In this document: in pieces, positions 56,943 to 64,000 of the stretch
Position numbering within the stretch: the stretch's first letter is position 1
Layout: every line of letters starts with the position of its first letter
Source: Labia minor
Lineage: Eukaryota > Arthropoda > Insecta > Dermaptera > Spongiphoridae
Reading direction: 5' to 3'
DNA length: 64,000 bases
NCBI GenBank assembly: GCA_963082975.1
Contig: OY720346.1
Span: 74,578,767-74,642,766 of the forward strand
Program-made: the position numbers and the translations under genes
The notes under the pieces: generated by a model
Databases searched by the model: none
Told to the model about the DNA's origin: nothing
The model's input: the letters and a program-made list of their open reading frames with translations, nothing else

Positions 56943-57844
56943 ATATATATAATTCAAATAAATAATTATTAATATTTGTTGAGTATTGTTTGTTTGTTTG
57001 ATAGTTTTTACGATATTTGCTAATAAGTCATTAGAAATACATAAATCAATAATTATTATTACATTGATAGATGTTATAAAACAGAGTTCTTTTATATTTT
57101 GTAATTAGAATTTAATTAGAAATAATAAAACTGATGATATAAGTGTAAATAAATAACACTCACATCTCTATATTATATAGGTATAAGTTATTTATAAAGA
57201 ATGGGAATTCCGACATTATAAAGTGCTTCCTTCTGGAATGCATTAGTATAGAAATCGAGATTGGAGTGTTGTTTCGTTAAAATGATTAAATGTTTTGGCC
57301 ATTATAGCCTTGAAGAAGAATGCCTTCATGTTTATTTCATTCAACAGCTCTTTTTTTTCCTGTTGATAAGTAAAAAAAAAAATTAAAAATTAAAACATTC
57401 ATAGTAGAGAAAAGCTTATCGCATCATTTTTCTTATAAATTTTCAAATACGGTTCGCATCAGTGGAGTGGAACATAAAATTCAGTGAGTTTCATTAATAC
57501 AGGTCCATGACCTTTACAAAGAAAGACTTTGCCACTTTTATTTATTTATTTTTTTTTATATTCTTGTTTTGATTTATTTATTTATTTATTCTTTATCAAA
57601 ATTAACACACGATAAAAGAAACTTTGTTATGGAAACAAAATATAAAAGTATAAAAGAGAAAATTTATAATTTTTTTTAATTGCAATTGATAGAAATTGTG
57701 ATAAGAATTTGTGATTTAGAAACTCAAGTATTTAAATCTGGGCTTTTCTATAATTAAACTATTTGTTTTTGGGTTTTATATTGATTTATTTATCTACCGT
57801 ATAATTATTCCCTCACTTGTTTGAAATTTGAAATGTGACAATTG

Positions 57845-58370
57845 TTTACAAAACGGGAAGTTTCAGGGATGTGGATGAAACTTTGCCAGTGGATACCTTA
57901 TTTAATTCCAAAGAAACTTTCCTTATGCAATACTTCTCGGTCGCTTCTAGTTTACGAGATAAATGAGGATTAAAATTTGCATATAAATCTATTAACATTC
58001 TATTTAGCTACCATGTTTTATTCATTTGATCAGCAGAGGGCTCCACTAATTTTCTGTTGTTTTTTCATTTCTGATTGAATATAGAAAAATTAAAAAATTA
58101 ATTAATTAAATAATTTTCATATATCGAAACCGAACCAAAAATTAGTGAATAAGTGAGTAAGTAGTGAATTAGTCAATAAAACATTATTCAATGGCTGCTT
58201 ATTCATAACTAGTTTATATGTCAAACTTTAATAATTTTTATTTCTTAAACTAGAAGAGACCGAGAAATATAGAAAAGTGTCTTTGGAATTAATAAAGGAA
58301 TCCACTGGCAAAGTTTCATCCTAATCCCTGAAGCTTCCCCTTTTGTAAACTATTACCTGGAATGTTTATA
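57845..58370. mobile_element. Foldback family F, full copy
   Basis: Ends 'gtttacaaaacgggaag' and 'cttccccttttgtaaac'; arms match over 'tgccagtggat', 'attccaaagaaactttcc' and 'ctagtttacgagataaa'. Centre 'agcagagggctccactaatttt'. No coding capacity. Confidence 0.8.
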
Positions 58371-58617
58371 TTATCAATATTATTACAATGAATAAAATTT
58401 CGAAATGAAATAATACTATTTTTTATCCATTCCTCTTTTATTGACTCTTGTCCAGGTTGGTTTGTCCTTCGTTTAGATATGTGATTGGTCTTTGTTTCAT
58501 TTATTCTGCGTTTATTAGAAGGTCTTTGTCAATGTTAAGTGTGTCTTGTGTCCTTTTGTCACAAATCATAATTTGTATTAAATGTATGTTCATTTTCTTT
58601 ATTATAGAATCTATGCC

Positions 58618-58786
58618 ATTGTTTTCCAAAGTGAGGGCCACGCCCCACAGGGGGGAATTTGATTTTAAAGGGAGGCAATTTGAACTCGACACAAGTTTAA
58701 CCCTATTTAATATAAAGTATGAATATGTATAAGAATTTTAGAAGGGCTTAGGTGGGGCATGGCACAAAAAAGGTTGGAAAACACTG
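58618..58786. mobile_element. Short MITE, hAT-like
   Basis: 'cattgttttccaaagtgagggcc' at the left and 'aaaggttggaaaacactg' at the right; interior 'cgccccacaggggggaatt'. No target duplication I would defend. Confidence 0.5.
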
Positions 58787-59724
58787 ATCTACACCATCCA
58801 TATATATCCCTTCCAATGCCCCCCCCCCCAAATCACTTCCACTTCTAGTATTTGTTTAAGAAAGTGTACTTGCAAAGTGGTTTTTTAAGAAATTTTAATA
58901 AATTCCCATCAACATTCCCTAGTCTTGTGGTATTGGCAAAATTTAAAAAGTTTGGAATGTATTCAATTTTCAATCTATACCTAACATACATATAATATAC
59001 TATTATATAAAAGTAAAATTAGGACATGGACACAAAAATTGCTTAAAATATTTATATGTCTATAGACGATTTCTAAACAGGGATTGGAATTTAATTTTAT
59101 ATAATCTATGTTTGTGATCACAAATCAATTTAAGAATATTTTATTTTTCACATTTATTTATTAATGAGAACTATAAATAGAAATTAGTAATTTTTTAAAT
59201 AAATAAATAAAAAGAAGAAGAGAAGAATAAAGAATAATGTTTAAACTTATTTATTAAATTTTTGATTTTTTTAATTTTGATCTTAAAATCAATTGTAAAT
59301 CGTAAACTGGGCGTGACAGACATTCATAGAGGGTATTTTTAGATTTTTAGTTATTTCATTTGTTTATTGTTATTGTGTGCTTTCAAATAATTGCAAATAT
59401 GTAAATTTTAATATAATAATATATTATTTGGAAATGTTTTTGGTATTTCTTATAGGATGAACAATTTCCCTTTGGCATTAATACAAATTGAAGGAAAATC
59501 CAGATCTACGAGGATGAAAAGTTTAGTCACGATGACGTCATATTTTTGTACATATTTTCAAGTTCACCTAATTTATCTATAAATATAATTTAAGTAATTT
59601 CATATTTTTTTTTAAATGAAATTTCTACTTTTTTTTAAATTTGTCATTGCCGACAGACGATAGGAAAGGAAGGTATTGTTTTCACACCAAATTACATTTG
59701 CTAAAAGTACCGGAATTAATTTTT

Positions 59725-60330
59725 ACCGACCGACGATAGTAAGGGAGGTATTGTTTTCACACCAAATTTCACATGTGGAGATTTTAACATATCTCCACGA
59801 ATCATGCATTTTCTAAACAGAAAAAAGTATTTTTAGCATGATGTCTGTCCGTCCGTCTGTCCATATAGATGTGTACAGCCTGAACGGCTCAACGGATTTT
59901 GATGAAATTTGGTATATTTACTTAATACATCAGTGGGATGAATTGATCAACTTTTGGTGCATATCCGAAAACCGGAAGTGGTAGTATTAGCGATCGACGA
60001 TAGGAAGGAAAGGGTTATTTTCACACCAAATTTCACATGAGGAGATTTTTGTATATATCTCCACGAATCATGCACTTTTTATTGGTTTTATCCTCGGGAA
60101 AATCATATTTATTAGTTTTTTCTTGATTTAAAATTGTATGACGTCATCCAGCCATTCATGACGTCACAGCCTGGTCTTGCATATATATTATAAATAAAAT
60201 AAAATTAAAAATGTTTATATTTATTATTTATGTATCCATATCTGTTTTTTATTACATTAATAGATATATTAAAATTATTTGAAATTGTTTCCGTCGGTCG
60301 GTTCGGACCTGGCCACAGGTCAACTTATTT
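59725..60330 (+). mobile_element. HINE family A, near full-length copy
   Basis: accgaccgacgatagtaagg at the left, gtcggtcggttcggacctgg and the hairpin at the right, 'gtccgtccgtctgtcc' tract, 'gacgtcatccagcc'. A small related end piece lies just upstream (59648-59692). Confidence 0.8.
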
Positions 60331-60889
60331 AAATTTTTTGACACCGAGCAATCACTCGACCCTTTAATCAATATTGATATACAATTCTTTAATTATTGAT
60401 TATAATTATTAAATGTTACATCATTGTATCAATCTGATTAAATGAATGATATTTGGGGTCCTCAATAATAATAAATAATAATATTATTAAATATTAAATA
60501 ATATTTTAATGAAAAATATTAAAAATTATAAAACTATCTAAAATTAATTAATAAAAAAACAATGAATAAATAAATATAAATTAGTAATTTAATAAAAAAT
60601 AAACACGAAAATAGATAAACTAATGAAAATTTATAAAAATTAACAAAAAATTTAACGAGAAAACATATTAAAAAATTTCTTTTTTTGGAATATATCTCCA
60701 TTTTATTATTTATATTTCTAAATATCGATGCACTCGACGAGCTTTGATCCCTCGAAGCTGAGTCAGCTTTACTTTGTTTTAACTACTCGGCTAGCTCTCA
60801 AATATTTTTGAGAATAAAAATAATCTTACTTAAATGTTTTAAAGGCAATTACCAAGCCGGATTTGTTTTTTGTTTTTTTTTTTGAGTGA

Positions 60890-61190
60890 TTAATAAATAT
60901 ATTTTATTAAAATAAATATTTTTAATTTTATTTCGATAATAAATAATAATTTTTAAAATATTTTAAATATAAAAAAATATTAATACAATATCAATTAAAA
61001 AAAATTGTCAAATTTCAAAATGGATGTCATTTGTGACGTCATCCATATAGAAATTTAAATTAAGAAAAAACTAATGAAGATGATTTTTCTTCAGGTGTGA
61101 ATTTCAAAAAAATCCTTCGAGTGATTAATTAATAAATACAACAATATATATATAATTTTTGATAATATAATAAGATAAGATATATGTTAA
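60890..61190 (-). mobile_element. Family E, partial copy
   Basis: 'gacgtcatccatatagaaattt', 'gatgatttttcttcagg' and 'taatataataagataagatata' match family E in reverse. 'ttcaaatttttgagatactcgagtgg' just after it (61200-61227) resembles a family B end. Confidence 0.5.
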
Positions 61191-61952
61191 TTAATCCAAT
61201 TCAAATTTTTGAGATACTCGAGTGGAGACAATCCAGATTTTTTTCATTAAAAATTACAAATTCTTTCAGAGTGATTATTCCATGCTCAAGGATAATAATA
61301 AAAAAAAAAATAAAATAAGAAAAAAGAATGAATAAATACAATTTAAAAAATAAAAGAAAAAAATGACATTTTACATCCTTTGATTGTAAAATTTTTATAA
61401 TAACTTATTGTATTTATAAAGTCAATGATACTTGTCAAATGGAATTTTATTTGGATATATTTGTCCCATTTCCCACACAATATAGATTTTTACTAATAAA
61501 TTAAAAATTCAGCATCTTTAATAATAGTATAAAAATCAATCCTAATGAAGAATGAGTAATTCTCACAAGTTTTCTTTTATGATTTCATTATCTATATATT
61601 TATAATTACCGAGGGAGAGTCGTAGAGAATGAAAACAAGGAAAAATCTATGTCCATGAAGGGCAAGTTTTCGTCAAGTTATTGTATGGAAATTAAATAAA
61701 GTTATTCTTTTCTCTTAGATATATATATATATTTATATTTATAAAAGGAAATAGAAATATTCATTCGTTCTGGGAGAGACAACTTAGTCATTTTAGTCAT
61801 GGCATAATAAGAAGACAAGTGGACAAGAAAAAGAGATAAAGTTATATTTATTTATATAGTATAAACTATATATAGTTAATATATATTCAAGAATACTTAA
61901 TATACTCTATACAACTTTTTTTTTATTAAGATATTATATTTTATAATAATAC

Positions 61953-62146
61953 GAGGTCTGTTCTTGAAAACACATAAAACGTGAAAGTTGTTCAGTTGTC
62001 AAAAACAAACTACTAATCCAAAATGGCTGATAATGCCATCATATGAGAAACTATGTTTAACAACATAACAAATAAAAATTCGATAATCGAATGTACACAG
62101 CCAGCGAAAATTCATAATTCAGCTTTTCTTTTGAACAGACCTCGTA
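61953..62146 (-). mobile_element. Very short mariner deletion derivative
   Basis: About 194 bp with both ends, cgaggtctgttcttgaaaaca and 'ttttgaacagacctcg', next to TA. It keeps only the 5' leader of the 10291-type mariner ('cagttgtcaaaaacaaactactaatcc'). No coding sequence. Confidence 0.8.
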
Positions 62147-62313
62147 TATCATTAATACATTGAATATATAAAAATTAATATTTATCAACAATTTAAGGGT
62201 ACTCATTTAAAATGGAATCAATGAAATTTAAAATTCCATACTTTTTTTCTTATTATTCTTAATGATAATAATAATAATAATAATAATAATAACTGACTCA
62301 AGAACTTCTAAAA

Positions 62314-62582
62314 CAGGGGTGTCTAAACTATGACCATTCGAGGGCTACATTGAAAAAAAAATATGCTGGGCAGCGCATAAATATCATTTTAACTTTTTTT
62401 TAGAACCATATTGAAAAATTTAAAAAAATCGGAAATATTTAAAAGTCTAATCCCAAAATCATTTTACCTTATTTTTTTTTTTTGTTTATTTTTAGAACCA
62501 TTTTGAAAATTTAAATATTTTCATAATTTGCGTTTGGGCCGCATCTCAAAGGATTTTGGGCCGCAGTTTAGACACCCCTGTT
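62314..62582. mobile_element. hAT-type MITE, CAGGGGTGTCTAAAC family
   Basis: Ends 'caggggtgtctaaactatg' and 'gcagtttagacacccctg' are inverted; 'ttctaaaa' to the left and 'ttctaaaa' to the right (62306-62313, 62581-62588) fit an 8-bp target duplication within a base or two. Interior 'gggccgcatctcaaagg'. Confidence 0.8.
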
Positions 62583-63360
62583 CTAAAATGTAATTTTTCA
62601 GTTCATTGTAAATTTTTTTTAGTTATCAAATTTAACTACCAAATTACATATAATCCAATGAAAAATACAAATTTAGGAATATATACATATATATTGTACT
62701 TAGTAAATTCACACTTCAGTTTTAATATTATCATTAAACTAAAAAATGTTAATTATTAATTGCTAAATTTAAAAATATTTTTATTCTCAATTTTAAAATG
62801 CAATAAAATTATAATCACATGTTAATAGGATTGAAATAATAACAGGAAAAATTTTGAAATGATTTTTATTAGAGGTAATTAATTTATTGATTTAAAATAA
62901 ATTTATGAAATTATGACTAATAGTAGTAACAATTTCTAAGCAATCAATTAAAATTAAATAAATATAGCAGTCCTTGGTTATTATTAAATGATCGAAATCG
63001 AATGATTAAATCAAATGTTATTCACTGTTGTTGATATTTTTAAAATTTGAAACTTTTAAACAGGATTTGCATATTTATACAGTCAACACATTAAAAGGAA
63101 ATAGAAGTATAAATTGTATATTAGGAAGGGGAGATATGATTTGATTTCTCTGAAATTTAAGATAAGGCAGAAATTGAAAGGATAATCATCATTTAAATGA
63201 AGAAAAAATTATGTAATGTTGTCCTGAAAATGATAAATCACTACAAATTAACTATATTTTTATATCTACTCATTAGTACTAAAATTTCTTACAACAACTT
63301 AAAACTCGAGATAATAAAAAAATGAATGTAAAGTCAATAATTTCTTTATAATACCATATA

Positions 63361-64000
63361 TGAGGAATTTTCGTCGGATGTGTACATTCGATTATAGAAT
63401 TTTTTTTTTTTGTTACGTTGGTACACATCTTTCTCATATGTTGACAGCTATTTTGGATTATTATTTTGTTTTTGACAACTGAAAAATGTAGTCAATTTTG
63501 TGTGTTCATCAATTATTTGCTTAAAAAAAATAAGGAATACTAAAAGAAAGTTATGGAACGTTTGCGTGAAGCAATACGGATCAGAAGATCAAAATTGTGG
63601 AAAAACAAATCATGGATTCTGCATCATGATAATATAACAGTTCACATATCATTGTCTGTTCGTGATTTTTTGATCAAAAACAACACCGTAATCATGCCTC
63701 AACCACCGTATTCACCAGATTTGGCTCCCTGCGACTTTTTCTTATTTCCAAAACTGAAGAGATCAATGAAAGGAAAAGCATTTTCCCACCTTTGGACGAG
63801 ATGAAAAGTCGGAATTGAAGAACGAGCTGATGGCCATACCAAAAAGCGCATTTCAGAAGTGCTTCAACGATTGGAAGAAGCGCTGACATAAGTGCATTAT
63901 ATCTGAAGGGAATTACTTTGAAGGGAACACAAAATGGATATGGATTAATAAATAAATACTTTTCTAAATAATTCAAAATTCCCCTTTTCTTTTGTATATA
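63361..64000 (+). pseudogene. Mariner deletion derivative, cut by window edge
   Basis: After the leader ('tgtacattcgattatag', 'tttttgacaactgaaaaa') and the recurrent junction 'taaggaatactaaaag', the frame 63553-63804 reads MERLREAIRIRRSKLWKN, 'ILHHDNITVHIS' and 'PPYSPDLAPCDFFLFPKLK' before a frameshift near 63790. It lacks the HTH and first Asp. The 3' terminal repeat runs into the window end. Confidence 0.85.

Noticed and set aside
58448..58732. 94-codon ORF in the right intergenic region
   Set aside because: Overlaps a short MITE, has no domain and no conserved motif visible.
1..64000. A new defence, biosynthetic or gene-cluster system
   Set aside because: The five genes belong to known animal families with no shared pathway apart from the gudu/ropporin-like pair; the novel structure here is in the mobile elements.

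Overview
This is AT-rich nuclear DNA from an animal, almost certainly an insect. Genes are split by many short GT-AG introns and separated by transposon-rich spacers. The gene set (gudu/ARMC4, a CG8399-type ferric reductase, a CPVL-type carboxypeptidase), the many mariner derivatives and the Helentron-like miniature elements all fit an insect. I cannot fix the order; a hymenopteran is a guess from composition only.

I reconstructed five multi-exon protein genes by following splice sites and reading phase. (1) Minus strand, 17519 to 218 and running off the left edge: a membrane protein whose middle part resembles the APD1-4-type E3 ligase family; its start codon appears to lie in a 13-nt coding exon about 10 kb from the next exon. 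(2) Plus strand, 21420-30091: a gudu/ARMC4 (ODAD2) armadillo-repeat protein, 11 exons, 681 aa. (3) Minus strand, 34429-30205: a ropporin-1-like (radial spoke RSP11-type) protein, 4 exons, 418 aa, tail to tail with gudu. (4) Plus strand, 40588-44466: a CPVL-type serine carboxypeptidase, 7 exons, about 501 aa, with all three catalytic residues. (5) Minus strand, 55558-46854: a FRRS1/CG8399-type ferric-chelate reductase (reeler, DOMON, cytochrome b561), 11 exons, 637 aa, with one probable GC-AG intron.

Genes 2 and 3 both belong to motile cilia or sperm flagella (outer dynein arm docking and radial spoke), so the convergent pair may be co-expressed in testis or other ciliated cells. I see no obvious functional link among the other three genes.

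The rest is mainly mobile DNA. It includes: a Helentron-like (HINE/DINE-1-like) family A with at least eight copies and a related-looking family B; several mariner families, mostly internally deleted, one a foldback; hAT-type MITEs with 8-bp target duplications; a pogo-like MITE; long-inverted-repeat family F; a tRNA-derived SINE; and jockey-like and RTE-like LINE fragments. Two loci (34.5-37.1 kb and 50.0-51.7 kb) hold three-deep nested insertions whose order can be read from the target duplications. The stretches 8.4-8.9, 14.8-15.7, 16.2-17.5, 38.5-38.8, 39.1-40.0, 45.0-46.8, 55.6-56.0, 58.8-59.6, 60.3-60.9 and 62.6-63.3 kb are AT-rich and I see no gene in them.
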